Source: Viola odorata (taxonomy: Eukaryota; Streptophyta; Magnoliopsida; Malpighiales; Violaceae). Taken from it: a DNA stretch of 64,000 nt. Position numbers and translations under genes: made by a program. The notes below the pieces were generated by a model, which was not told where the DNA came from, made no database searches, and saw only the letters and a list, made by a program, of their open reading frames with translations. Below, one piece after another: positions 10,159 through 20,335 of the stretch. Location: contig OY829537.1 of assembly GCA_963691705.1 (NCBI GenBank), positions 67,229,352 to 67,293,351 on the forward strand, read 5' to 3'. Numbering within the stretch: position 1 is the first letter of the stretch; every line of letters starts with the position of its first letter.

Positions 10159-10351
10159 GATCCTGACAAAAAACCGTCAGGACCATCTTCTGAGGCAAAA
10201 CCGCCCCGGTACTTAGAAGAACTCTCCGTAAGAGAAGGAACGTTAGCCCTTGGTAAACACTCGGGCTCATTTTCAGTTGGGCTTATGATAACAATTCACC
10301 TAAAAGAAAGGGTATTTTCGTCTATCACCCGGCGGGAAGAGGCCTAGCTAC

Positions 10352-10825
10352 TGTTTCGCACCACCACGGTAGGGACAAGATTGCTACCTTCCCCAAAGGC
10401 TAACGCTACAAAGGCTAACGGGGCCCTACCGGCTCCTCTCACGGACCTCATGGATGGCTCAAGGAGTTATCTCACCCCCAGAGGAAACCACGCGTCAGGA
10501 GTAACGCTCCGGCCATTATCCTACCGTGGCAATATCTACCTACACACCTACCGCCAAGGTAGCGTATCATGATAAGGGCGAACCACAGACCCTAACGCGA
10601 GCGATAGCTCCATACCCATTTACTTGGGCGGGAACGCCCCATTTCTTCTATAAATACCTCCCGCACAAAGGAGGCAGGTAAGCGGACTTGACTGGCCTAA
10701 ACTCTGCCAATTTCAGTACACATACTGACTTAAGCATCGGAGTGTTTCCGCCGGAGACCCCCTCCGGCGCATTGCAGGTACCGTGGACCGTCGCGCACAC
10801 TGATCTGAGAAGAGCTGCTCCGTCA
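10352..10825 (+). repeat. E1 3' LTR
   Basis: The right edge is CA at 10824-10825, where coding sequence of E2 resumes. The left edge is an estimate, a TG at 10352 after the purine-rich GGCGGGAAGAGG. Inside are a TATA box (TATAAATA, 10649-10656), the block ACTGACTTAAGCATCGGAG (10724-10742) and a perfect 8-bp hairpin CGCCGGAG/CTCCGGCG (10749-10756 with 10762-10769). The same TATA, block and hairpin occur in the same order in the E3 5' LTR. The LTR would supply promoter and polyadenylation signal. The length of about 474 bp is close to the 496 bp of the E3 LTR. Confidence 0.75.
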
Positions 10826-11976
10826 TGCATCCTTCGGCAGAAGACAAATTATTATCAGCAGTAGCCAATATCTTTTACGAGATGGAAACAAATGCCATCA
10901 ATCCTACGATAGCTATCTTGGCCGAGACCTTTCGCTCCTTGGACTCTTGTCGAAGAAAAGGGAAAGGGAGACTTACCTGTTGCACCCAGTTGTTGATAGT
11001 ATGGTTGGTCAGCCACTTCAAACAGACTCCTGATCAATCCATTTTCTTTGAAAGCTACATAAGATCATGCCCGTTACTTAGGGTTATCAACACAATGACC
11101 ACGGATAAATGGGAGATGGAGAATAAGGATGTCTGGATTGACCGATTCATAAATCTCTCAGAAGAAGACTTCAGTTGGCATGCCAAGTGGCTGCGGACCT
11201 CCGATCCCATCGTCTGCTGCGGACCCCTACCTTGGGTTCCCTTGATCGGAGCATATCACTATTGCCCTGCCCTTGTACTCAGACAGTTTTGCATCACGCA
11301 AATCATTCCGGTGGCATTCGGCATGACAAGATCAAACCTGCCGCACACCAGAGAAAATCAGAACATTTAGCTGTACGCCCAAGATTGGGCCCACCCTTTT
11401 TGTCTCAAAGGACGCGTTGCCTTTGCGGCAACGATACCACAATATCCACAGTGGAGGTTAAGGTGAGTCAACGACAATGTCTTACCTCGCCCAGAAAATT
11501 AGAAGCCGATGGAAGAGGAAGGGGAATCTCAAGTGAGTGAAGGAATGGATGCCATGGCTTACGCTCAAGTAGTAGAACAGATGGAAGCAGCGCAAGAAGA
11601 ACGAGATTTGATGACAGAGGAAAGAGATATTGCTGAAGCCCATCAATGTGGCCTGGAGGTCCAGATGAATGAATTGGAAAGGCGCAGCAAGGACATCATC
11701 CGCATACAAGCAGTAAAACAGAAGGTGGCCCTCAGGGACTTTAAAGAATGCTTGAGCAGCGAAACCCGCAAGAAAGAAGCATCAAGTGCCATAATCGAAG
11801 ACAGGGATTCGACGATAAGGGTCTTGACTACTCGTGCAGATTTGGGGGATAGGAAGAGCCAGGTACTACAACGCCGAATTACCACTTTAGAGGTTGAGAT
11901 AGAGATGCAGAAAGGGGAGATGGCTTCGATGGAGTACCTTTGGCAGGAGCAAGAGAACTCTGACGTCCAGGATTGA
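10826..11976 (+). pseudogene. E2 ORF1, DUF7745-like domain plus coiled coil, 5' truncated
   Basis: The frame 10825-11370 matches the plant domain that precedes gag in Ogre elements: PTIAILAETFRSLDSCRR, then CCTQLLIVWLVSHF, then WVPLIGAYHYCPALVLRQF. Its first codons are contributed by the LTR edge of E1, so the true N-terminus is cut off. After about 11370 the frame shifts, and the C-terminal coiled coil (EAAQEERDLMTEERDIAEAH and later QRRITTLEVEIEMQK) is open to 11976. The function of Ogre ORF1 is unknown. It lies directly next to the E1 LTR, which makes the insertion point exact. Confidence 0.75.
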
Positions 11977-12972
11977 CACCTTCATGGGAAGACTCGAATG
12001 TCGACAATCCCTTTTCTTTTTTCATATAACTAGGATCCCTAATTCCATCTATCTTAGCCATTTTTTGAATTTAGAAAGTCGGCAAGTTTACCATATTTTT
12101 GTAAACACTTCTAATAAAGTCGTACTCTTTCGGATATTTATTAAATCGCCTCAACTTTTCATATCAATTATCCGTCCAATACAACTCAAAAGACCATCGC
12201 AAAAAGGAAAGAGAAAATCCCTCCGGCATAAACACAATCGTTTCACCAAAAATCCGAAAAAATCATACCAAATATTCGAAACATCCGAGTATTGCTAACT
12301 CATGGCCATGTCCTCTTAGCTTATCACAAAAACTCCAAGTTCATGGTATAGATCATCGTCCCTCCCCTCGGTTGGTTTCACCAGGCATCAGGCCCTACGT
12401 CATTCGAAAGTATAGTATGAAAGAGACCTTCCTAGCATGGCGGCATTTGTTGCCCCTGCTGATCTGGGTTTCGCAGATGGCATCTCAAATTGCTTCACAT
12501 CGTTGGAATGAATAGATGCTTCCTTCATACCTTGTCAATAACTGGGATATCACACCTCTCCGACCGCCCTGAAAATATCAAGTGAAAGTGTAGCCGGAAA
12601 AGTGAATGAGCAACGTGGAGGCCTCGGGATTGCACATCACTTACGTATCCTCACTTGTACTTACTTTTTCTGTGTTTTTCCTTTTTCAGGTTCACGATAG
12701 CTCCTTGAAAGCAAGCTACTTCGCACGGGCTCCCCATAACTAGACTCCAAAAATGAAAAATGACTGAACAGGCGAGTCTATGTCCAACTGGACCATCACC
12801 ATGCTTCCGGATGTCTCTCCGTAATTACTCCTTTTGAAAGAAAAAAAATATTTTTTCGCACGTTTTCTTACGAAAACATTTTTTGTAGGGACTCACGTTC
12901 CCCTTTGTTAAAAATCAATATATATGCGATTTTCATTTTACGCATCTCTTCTTTTCGCATTTTAATTTTAGG
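11977..12972 (+). other. E2 intron-like region before the RT frame
   Basis: No coding frame is visible. Two acceptor-like sites occur: TTTTTCAG at about 12690 and TTTTAATTTTAG ending at 12972, immediately before the ATG that opens the protease-RT linker. Ogre elements are known to carry an intron between gag-pro and rt-int, which fits the second site. The gag and protease that should come before the intron were not found, so an internal deletion has probably removed them together with the donor site. The stretch from about 12830 is rich in A and T. Confidence 0.5.
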
Positions 12973-13987
12973 ATGAATGTTAGTTTGGATTGTCTTGATA
13001 AAACCTATGTCTTTACTGGTGAAGAAATCGTCGTTACAACCGAAGACAAGGCCGAAATCTCCGACGAATTGGCTCGTTTACTAGAAAGTTTGGAAAAGGA
13101 AATAACCCCTCATCGGGAGGAATTAGACGAAGTAAATTTGGGGGCAAGCAACGAGAATCAGAAGCTGATTAAGATCGGAACTACCCTGGATACGAGTCAG
13201 AGAGAAAGGTTGATTTCTCTCCTCAAAGACTACTCCGACTTATTCGCATGGTCATACGCCGATATGCCAGGTCTTGATCCCGGGATAAGTCGAGCATCGT
13301 ATCCCATTAAAACCTGAGTTCAAGCCTGTAAAGCAAAAACTTCGGAGGATGCATCCAGACATCCTTTTGAAAATCAAAGAAGAAGTTACTAAGCAGCTAG
13401 ATGTGGGTTTCTTGAGAGTTGTTGAGTACCCGGAATGGATCTCCAATATAATGCCAGTGCCTAAAAAGGATGGGAAAGTCCGCATGTGGGTGGACTTTCG
13501 GGATCTTAACCGAGCCAGCCCTAAAGACGACTTCCCTCTTCCCCATATTGACATCTTGGTAGATAGTGCCGCCAGAAATGACATGTTCTCCTTCATGGAC
13601 GGATTTTCGGGGTACAATCAGATCAAGATGGCACCCGAGGACAGTGAAAAGACGACCTTCATCACGCCCTAGGGAACCTTCTGCTACAAAGTGATGCCCT
13701 TCGGATTAAAAAATGCAGGAGCCACGTACCAACGTGCTGCCGTCACCCTCTTCCATGACATGATGCATAAAGAATTGGAAATATATGTCGACGACATGAT
13801 AGCCAAATCTCGCGGCACGCAAGATCATGTAGACATCCTGAAGAACGTATTTGAAAGGTTGAGGCAATTTCAGCTACGGCTAAACCCAGCTAAGTGCACC
13901 TTTGGAGTGACCTCCAGAAAGTTGTTAGGATTCATCGTCAGCAATAAAGGCATTGAAGTGGATCCTGATAAGATAAAAGCAATTTGA
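12973..13987 (+). pseudogene. E2 protease-RT linker and reverse transcriptase
   Basis: The frame 12973-13317 is the acidic linker before RT (LLKDYSDLFAWSYADMPGLD). RT follows in 13349-13987 with RMWVDFRDLNRASPKDDFPL, FSFMDGFSGYNQIKMAPED, VMPFGLKNAGATYQRA and catalytic YVDD at 13784-13795. Lesions are a frame change near 13315, TAG at 13670-13672 where the family has Trp, and TGA at 13985-13987 where Arg is usual. Sequence blocks place it with Ogre-type Tat elements, clearly different from E1 and E3. It is not functional. Confidence 0.85.
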
Positions 13988-14490
13988 GAGCTACCCGCTC
14001 CCAGTACCGAAATAGAAGTACGAAGCTTCTTAGGACGCATCAACTACATCGCTCGCTTTATCAGCCAGTTAACACTTACTTGCGAGCCGATGTTCAAAAT
14101 GCTAAGGAAACACGGAGATGCAGAATGGGACGAAGACTGCCAGAAAGCCTTCGAGAAAATCAAGACATATCTGCAAAGCCCACCAGTACTAGTTCCCCCG
14201 ACGCCAGGACGTCCCTTGCTCATGTACATGACAGTCACGGCTAGCGCCATGGGCTGCGTTTTGGGATAGCATGACGAGTCCGGAAGGCATGAACAAGCCA
14301 TCTACTACCTCAGCAAAAATTCAACGAATGCGAGATGCGCTACTCCATGTTGGAACAAACTTGTTGCGCCCTAGCATGGTGCGCCCGAAGGCTCCGGCAG
14401 TACATGTTGTATTACACGACATAGCTAATCTCTCACATGGATCCACTAAAGTATATCTTCGAGAAGCCATACCTATCAAGTTGCATTTGT
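13988..14490 (+). pseudogene. E2 RT end and gypsy RNase H remnant
   Basis: In frame with RT after the TGA at 13985, the sequence encodes SFLGRINYIARFISQLT, the RT/RNase H connection, then PPTPGRPLLMYMTVTASAMG, the start of the first RNase H. A TAG at about 14267 (family Gln) and frame changes after 14300 break the rest. The recognisable tail (MDPLKYIFEKPYLS) is read from 14437 in another frame. It can be followed only by family resemblance. Confidence 0.7.
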
Positions 14491-15288
14491 AGATGGCAAG
14501 TCTTATTAGTTGAGCACGAGATCATATATGTAACACGGAAGGCGGTTAAGGTAAGCGCCCCCGCCGATCACTTGGTTGATCATACCTCAGACGAGTATGA
14601 GTCGTTGAGCTTCAACTTCCCAGATGAAGACATCATATTGGTCGACGATGAGATCGCAGAAGATCTCCGAGAAGATGATTGGTGGACCATGTTCTTCGAC
14701 GGTGCGGTGAACCTCTCGGGCAAGGGAGTAGGAGCCGTGGTCATAGCCCCAGATGGCTGTCAATTCCCCATAGCATGCAAATTGAACTTCCCATGCACCA
14801 ATAACATCGCCGAGTATGAAGCATGCATCAACGGTCTGATGGCGGCAATCGACCTAAAAGTAAAGAAGCTCCAAATCTTCGGCGATTCAGCACTCGTCAT
14901 CTACCAAGCCTAGGATCTATGGCAGACACGGGATTCCAAGCTCATCCCTTATCAAAGGTTACTCACCCAACTCACACAGGAATTCGAGGAAACCAAGTTC
15001 AACCGAGTCGAGAGAGAAAAGAACCACTTCGCAGACGCGTTAGCCATGTTGGCATCAATGTTCAAGTTAGAGTGCGGAGTAATGCTTCAGCCATTGAGGG
15101 TGGAAGTAAAGGAAACTCCGGCATGCTGTGTCGCCTTGGAAGAAGAACCCGATGGGAAGCCTTGGTTCCACGACTTAGTACAATTCATCAGAAACTGGGA
15201 GTATCCACCGGGGGTAAGCTGGGTTAGCAAAAAGACCCTCCAGTGCTTAGCGCTAGACTTCTACCTCGACGGTGAAGTTCTATATTAA
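14491..15288 (+). pseudogene. E2 second (archaeal-type) RNase H
   Basis: The frame from 14437 passes the end of the first RNase H (RWQVLLVEHEIIYVTRKAVK) and enters the second with WWTMFFDGAVNLSGKGVGAV (about 14680-14740), then CKLNFPCTNNIAEYEACING and LQIFGDSALVIYQ. These carry the Asp and Glu positions of an archaeal-type RNase H. A TAG near 14911 interrupts, and the C-terminal part is read in shifted frames to about 15288 (LEEEPDGKPWFHDLVQFI). Two RNase H domains in one polyprotein identify Tat elements. Confidence 0.75.
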
Positions 15289-15306
15289 AGGAGAGCTGAT
15301 GGAGCT

Positions 15307-16356
15307 TTGCTTCGTTGCGTCACCATGGCCGAGGCAAAGAGAATCATAACGGAGATCCACGAAGGGGTTTGTTCCACACACGCAAGTGGGCACATGATGG
15401 CAAGACAGATAATGAGGCAAGGTTATTTTTGCCTCACCATCGAACGAGATTGCATCGACTATTTCCGGAAGTGCCACAAATGTCAAATTTATGCGGACTA
15501 TCTCCATGTCCCTCCAGCCCCTCTTTTCAGCATGACGTCGCCTTGGCCTTTTGCGATGTGGGGAATCGACATCATCGGCCAAATTTATCCAACAGCCTCT
15601 AATAGCCATCGCTTCATCCTCGTAGCAATCGACTACTTCACCAAGTGGGTGGAGGTCGCCTCTTACTCCAACATCACTCAGAAAATGACCATTCGATTCA
15701 TTGAGAAAAATATCATCTGCCGTCATGGAGTCCCAGAAACAATCATCACAGACAATGGCACCAATCTCAACGGAAACATGATCGACGGTCTTTGCCAACG
15801 TTGGAAGGTGAAGCATCGAAACTCATCACCATATCGTCCAAAAATGAATGCCGCAGTCGAAGCAGCAAACAAAAACCTAAAGAGGATCATCCAGAAGATG
15901 GTAATCACTCACAAAGATTGGCATGACATGCTTCCCTTCGCACTGCATGCTTACCGGATAGCAACCCGTACGTCCACAGGGGCAACTCCCTACTCATTAG
16001 TTTACGGCATCGAAGCCGTAATTCCTCTTGACGTAGAAATCCCTTCTCTCAGAATCCTGGCAGAATCCGAAGTAGAAGAATCGGATTGGGCAAGAGTGAG
16101 GTACGAGCAGTTAAACCTCCTTCCCGAAAAGCGCTTGGCCGCTATCTGCCATGCACAATTATATCAGCAAAGAATGGCCAACGCTTATAACAAGAAAGTG
16201 CGACCTCGCGAGTTCAAGACTGGGGATTTAGTGCTGAAGAAGATTCTCCCTCATCAGGAGGATAGTCAAGGAAAGTGGGCCCCAAGGTACGAGGGCCTAT
16301 ATCTAGTCAAAAGTGCATTCTCGGGGGGTGCCCTAATGCTAACTGATAACCATTGA
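15307..16356 (+). pseudogene. E2 integrase, cut by E3
   Basis: This frame is open for 349 residues. It has the zinc region (EIHEGVCSTHASGH, then CHKCQ) and an intact catalytic triad: Asp in WGIDIIG (15568-15570), Asp in ITDNGTNLN (15751-15753) and Glu in AAVEAANK (15859-15861), with 35 residues between the last two. The C-terminal domain reaches YLVKSAFSGGALMLTD and then ends in two foreign codons and TGA, where E3 starts. In intact relatives the frame goes on for about 20 residues past LTD. Integration chemistry could have been intact before E3 landed here. Confidence 0.88.
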
Positions 16357-16362
16357 CATCAC

Positions 16363-16858
16363 TGTAGCGGCATCTCCGCCATCCCACCTGGCTGCCCGGC
16401 CAGAACACTGTACTTGCCAAGGGAGACACGACACTGTTCCTACCGCCCCTAGCCTGGCAGACGACCCTGGGATGGTCGACATCAGCGGAGGGGGCTTTCA
16501 CGCGACACCCGCACGACGACATCTCATCCCAGGTCACGCATGACGTCACCCCGTATGACGTCACCCGGCATGACGTCATTCCCTACCACTCCAGCGACAC
16601 CTACCAGGGATAACTCCTACCCCCTGTCGGTACATTCCTTCCTTTACCTATAAATACCCCCACCCTTTCAGATAAGAAGGTAAGCCTAAGATAGCGTGTT
16701 AAACCCCTGTCATTTTTACCACTCATACTGACTTAGGTATCGGAGTGTTTACGCCGGAGACCCCCTCCGGCGCTTTGCTGGTCACGAACACACCGAAACA
16801 GTGTTCCTGACCAGACCCCATAGGCCAATCCTGCTCAGCAAACCTCGGACTCTTATCA
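16363..16858 (+). repeat. E3 5' LTR
   Basis: The right edge is secure: CA at 16857-16858, two bases, then the PBS from 16861. The left edge is set at TG 16363 (TGTAGCGG); TG at 16344 or 16354 would also be possible. It holds three TGACGTCA sites (16541-16578), a TATA box TATAAATA (16649-16656), the block ACTGACTTAGGTATCGGAG (16727-16745) and the hairpin CGCCGGAG/CTCCGGCG (16752-16759 with 16765-16772). TATA, block and hairpin match the E1 LTR in order and spacing, though the U3 parts differ. Confidence 0.8.
16541..16578 (+). promoter_or_regulatory. Three TGACGTCA sites in the E3 LTR
   Basis: The palindrome TGACGTCA occurs at 16541-16548, 16556-16563 and 16571-16578, exactly 15 bp apart. This is the core recognised by plant bZIP factors of the TGA/CRE-binding type (established knowledge). 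The sites lie about 70-110 bp upstream of the TATA box, a typical enhancer distance. The E1 LTR has none. Confidence 0.7.
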
Positions 16859-16860
16859 AA

Positions 16861-16878
16861 TGGTGCTTTCATTGAGAG
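16861..16878 (+). other. E3 primer binding site
   Basis: TGGTGCTTTCATTGAGAG begins two bases after the LTR end. It starts with TGG, the complement of a tRNA CCA end, and the same phrase follows the 5' LTR in many plant Tat elements. I cannot assign the tRNA from memory. Confidence 0.75.
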
Positions 16879-16938
16879 TCTTGGTTAATTGAGCTTCCTT
16901 GTTAACCAAGCTCTGTTCTTCTAGAGAGTCGAAGGATC

Positions 16939-18175
16939 ATGACCTCAGATATGGAAACAACACCTCCACATTCTAACAGTACCCACACGCGCAGGGAACG
17001 TTTTCCTACGTCTTCGCCTAGTACTTTCACCGCATCGTATGGGACTCTCTCCGCACAGATAGATTTCCTTTTTGGGTCGGCAGGACTCATGCCGTTTTCT
17101 TATACGGGTGCCCCATTTTCTCGAGCGAGCGCCCTGTTTTGTCAAATGGGCACACCATCGTCCTAGACGGGCGCCCCGATTTCTCATATGGGCGGGCCTA
17201 GTCACCCCGCTCCTCCACCCACAGGATCCAGAATGGGCGATGCTAACAGTCCTTTGGCAAGTTCAATCTCAGCCCTTCGAGCCCAGCTGGACTATTTGAC
17301 TGAGTTAGCCGCATGCATTACTTCTAGTGCCCCTGGACAAGGTGTACCTTCACAGTTTGTTTTGACCCCTTCTATCGTCACTGAACGACCAGTGTCACCT
17401 CAACGACAAGTGAGAGCTCCTCTTACTTTACCTGCGATAAGCACGCCATTGAACTTTGTACAATTTACTGAGGGATAGGTAGAGCCTTACATACCGCGAG
17501 TGCCGCGGGTCCCCGTCTCCCAAGTAGAGCAGCAACAAGGTGACTATGGGGAGCGTTGGGACGGTAGGAGAGAGGGAGCTGACAGAGGGGCTTCCCTGGA
17601 GTAAAGCGAAAGATCAGGTAGTAGAAGGCACCGAACCCGTTCACCTAGAAGTCGCAGCCGATCTCCTAGGCAACGGTACACCCCGGAGCCTCGGGGGCAC
17701 AAACGACACTTGGAAATTTCTCCGCCTCGTCATGATCGTGAGATTCTAGATGACAACTCAGGTCATCCGTTCAGCCACCGTATAAGGCATCACAGGGTCA
17801 GTCAACACGTTAAGCTCCCTGTAGAGACATATGATGGCACTAAGGATCCCATCTATCACCTGAACAAGGTGAACGATATTGTGCAATTCCAGACGCACAA
17901 TGACGGGCACTGTGTCAGATATTCGTCATGACATTGTCTGGGGTAGCTCGCCTCTAGTTTGAAGGACTCCCTGCCCGGTCGATTGATAACTTCTTGCAAT
18001 TGGAAAGTAAGTTCAAGAGTCGCTTCAGCACCGCTATCCCCATCCGGAAGTCAGCCGCAGCCTTGTTTGACATACGCAGAAAAGCTGAAGAATCCTTAAA
18101 AGGTTATCTTGGTCGCTTTGACATGGAAGCGTTAACGATCCATGACGAGGACATTCCCATTATCAACATCATTGC
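16939..18175 (+). pseudogene. E3 gag remnant
   Basis: Broken frames between 16939 and 18175 resemble a Tat Gag: a Ser/Thr/Pro-rich N-terminus starting MTSDMETTPPHSN, an Arg/Ser-rich stretch (RSPRSRSRSPRQRYTPEPRG) and then the capsid-like part with LPVETYDGTKDPIYHLNK and later ESLKGYLGRFDMEAL. There are stops near 17165, 17478, 17605 and 17931 and several frame changes. Directly after RFDMEAL the protease region begins, so the C-terminal part of Gag with its Cys-His cluster has been deleted. Confidence 0.65.
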
Positions 18176-18981
18176 TGGTGGCGCATCATATCTTGACGAG
18201 CTTACCCCAGCGACACCCGCTGCAGGGGAGAAGCGAAAATGAGAAACCCATCCCGCAAAGAAGGAAGCGATAGATATGCTGGACAGGATGGTACTGTCCT
18301 TCTCAGAAGAGGATGAAAAGGGTGTCGTCTTCCCTCATAATGACGCGTTGGTAGTTACGCCCGTCATCAGAAACCATAGGGTTAGAAGAACCCTCATTGA
18401 CAACGGCAGCGCGGTAAACCTATTTTCACTGGAAGCGTATAACCTCATGAAGCGCCCCGCTGGTGAATTGGCACCATGCAAGAAGCCAATCATTGGAGTG
18501 GATGGTATCCCCATACCGGTAACTGGAGTCACAGCGCTGCCCGTATACTTTAGGGAAGATACATCCAAGCGATCAGAAGAGTTATTGTTCTTGGTCGTAG
18601 ACCTCATCTTACCATATAACGCTATTCTAGGGCGGCCGTTCCTCAATCGCTTTTGGGCAGCGATATCTCAAAAACATCTCAGGATGAAATATCCTTCTTG
18701 GGAAGGATTGGTATCAATCAAGGGCGACCAAAAGCTAGCCGCCGAGTGTTATCTGCTTATGACACAGAAAAAGTGTGACCAGTACGTATGCGTAGCGGCA
18801 GATCCTTATTAACCAAGGGATGAAAGGCGCACTCAACCGGTAGACATGATGGTGCCCATTCCTATCAATGACAACAGTGAGGCAAGTTTCTTGGTCAGTG
18901 AAAAGCTAACTCCGGAGGAGAGCGCGCAACTGGCCCGATTGCTGAACAAGTGCAAATGAGTTCACTTGGAAGCCAGCGGAT
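18176..18981 (+). pseudogene. E3 aspartic protease
   Basis: It starts at the block IINIIAGGASYLDEL and contains TLIDNGSAVNLFSLEAYNLM with the catalytic Asp near 18400, followed by NAILGRPFLNRF. A TGA at 18241-18243 stands where E1 has TGG (Trp). Further stops occur at about 18810 (TAA) and 18957 (TGA) before RT. The sequence follows E1 closely over its whole length, which gives a direct reference for each lesion. Confidence 0.85.
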
Positions 18982-20335
18982 ATGCCTGGCGTATCTAGGG
19001 AGGTAGCAGAACATCGGCTTAACGTCGATCCGTGTTCCACCCCAGTCCAACAGAAGCGGCGAGCGTTCTCTGCGGAGAAGACAATGGCCATTGACAAAGA
19101 GGTAACAAAACTCCTAGAGGCGGGATTCATTCGAGAGGTTCAATACCCCACTTGGCTGGCCAATCCCGTCCTTGTTCCCAAGCCCAGCGGAGACTGGCGC
19201 ATGTGTATTGATTTCACTGATTTAAACGACGCCTGCCCCAAAGATTGTTATCCGCTTCCCAGGATTGATCAGTTGGTCGATCAAGCGGTAGGCTATACAT
19301 ATTTGAGCTCTTTGGACGCCAACTCTGGATATCATCAGATTCCTATGGCCAAAGAAGACGAGGAGAAGACGACATTCATAACCCCAAAGGCCACTTATTG
19401 TTACACAGCGATGCCATTTGGCTTGAAGAATGCTGGGGCAACATTCCAGCGTATGGCGAATAAGGTGTTCGAGAGGCAAATTGGGAAGAACGTAGAAGCC
19501 TATGTAGATGATCTGTTGGTCAAGAGCCGAAGCTTCAATGACCATTTGGCAGACCTACAAGAGGTGTTTGACACATTAAGGAAATACAAAATGAAACTGA
19601 ATCCTCGCAAATGTGCATTCGCATTTCAAACAGGAAAGTTTCTGGGGTATGTGGTAAGCCAGAAGGGCATCCAGCCGAATCCGTCAAAAATCAAGGCCAT
19701 TCATGACATGGCATCGCCGCGAACCGTCCAAGAGGTCCAAAGGTTGACAGGACGCGTCATCGCATCAGATTCCTATGGCCAAAGAAGACGAGGAGAAGAC
19801 GGCATTCATAACCCCAAAGGCCACTTATTGTTACACAGCGATGCCGTTTGGCTTGAAGAATGCTGGGGCAACTTTCCAGCGTATGGCGAATAAGGTGTTC
19901 GAGAGGCAAATTGGGAAGAACGTAGAAGCCTATGTAGATGATCCGTTGGTCAAGAGCCGAAGCTTCAATGACCATTTGGCAGACCTACAAGAGGTGTTTG
20001 ACACATTAAGGAAATACAAAATGAAACTGAATCCTCGCAAATGTGCATTCGCATTTCAAACAGGAAAGTTTCTGGGGTATGTGGTAAGCCAGAAGGGCAT
20101 CCAGCCGAATCCGTCAAAAATCAAGGCCATTCATGACATGGCATCGCCGCGAACCGTCCAAGAGGTCCAAAGGTTGACAGGACGCGTCATCGCATTAGGA
20201 CGATTTATTTCCAAGCAGGGCGAGAGATGCCTATTGTTCTTCAAAGTTATACGCAAGAAGGCTCCTTTTGGATGGACACAAGAATGCGAAGAAGTGTTTG
20301 TAGGTTTGAAAACCTACTTGTCGTCTGATTTGGCG
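18982..20335 (+). pseudogene. E3 reverse transcriptase with 430-bp internal tandem duplication
   Basis: The frame 18982-19893 has RT blocks FTDLNDACPKD, LPRIDQLVDQ and PFGLKNAGATFQR and the catalytic YVDD in copy 1. At 19763 a second copy of 19333-19762 begins. 430 bp is not a multiple of three, so the frame breaks, and copy 2 is open again from 19775 with its own YVDD (followed by Pro in place of Leu). The end of RT (LTGRVIALGRFISKQGERC) follows copy 2. The copies differ at only about four positions, so the duplication is young relative to the element. Confidence 0.92.

Larger units (their letters stand above)
1..10825 (+). mobile_element. E1: Tat-lineage Ty3/gypsy LTR retrotransposon, 5' end outside the window
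   Basis: The order gag - protease - RT - RNase H - second (archaeal-type) RNase H - integrase is that of the Tat lineage. The long region between integrase and the 3' LTR holds tandem repeats and minus-strand genes, also a known Tat trait. The element ends with a CA at 10825, next to coding sequence of another element (E2). The body has few lesions: a frameshift near 345, TGA at 1443 and TAG at 3522. The 5' LTR and most of gag lie left of the window. It is a close relative of E3 in this same window, which served as reference for the lesions. Confidence 0.9.
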
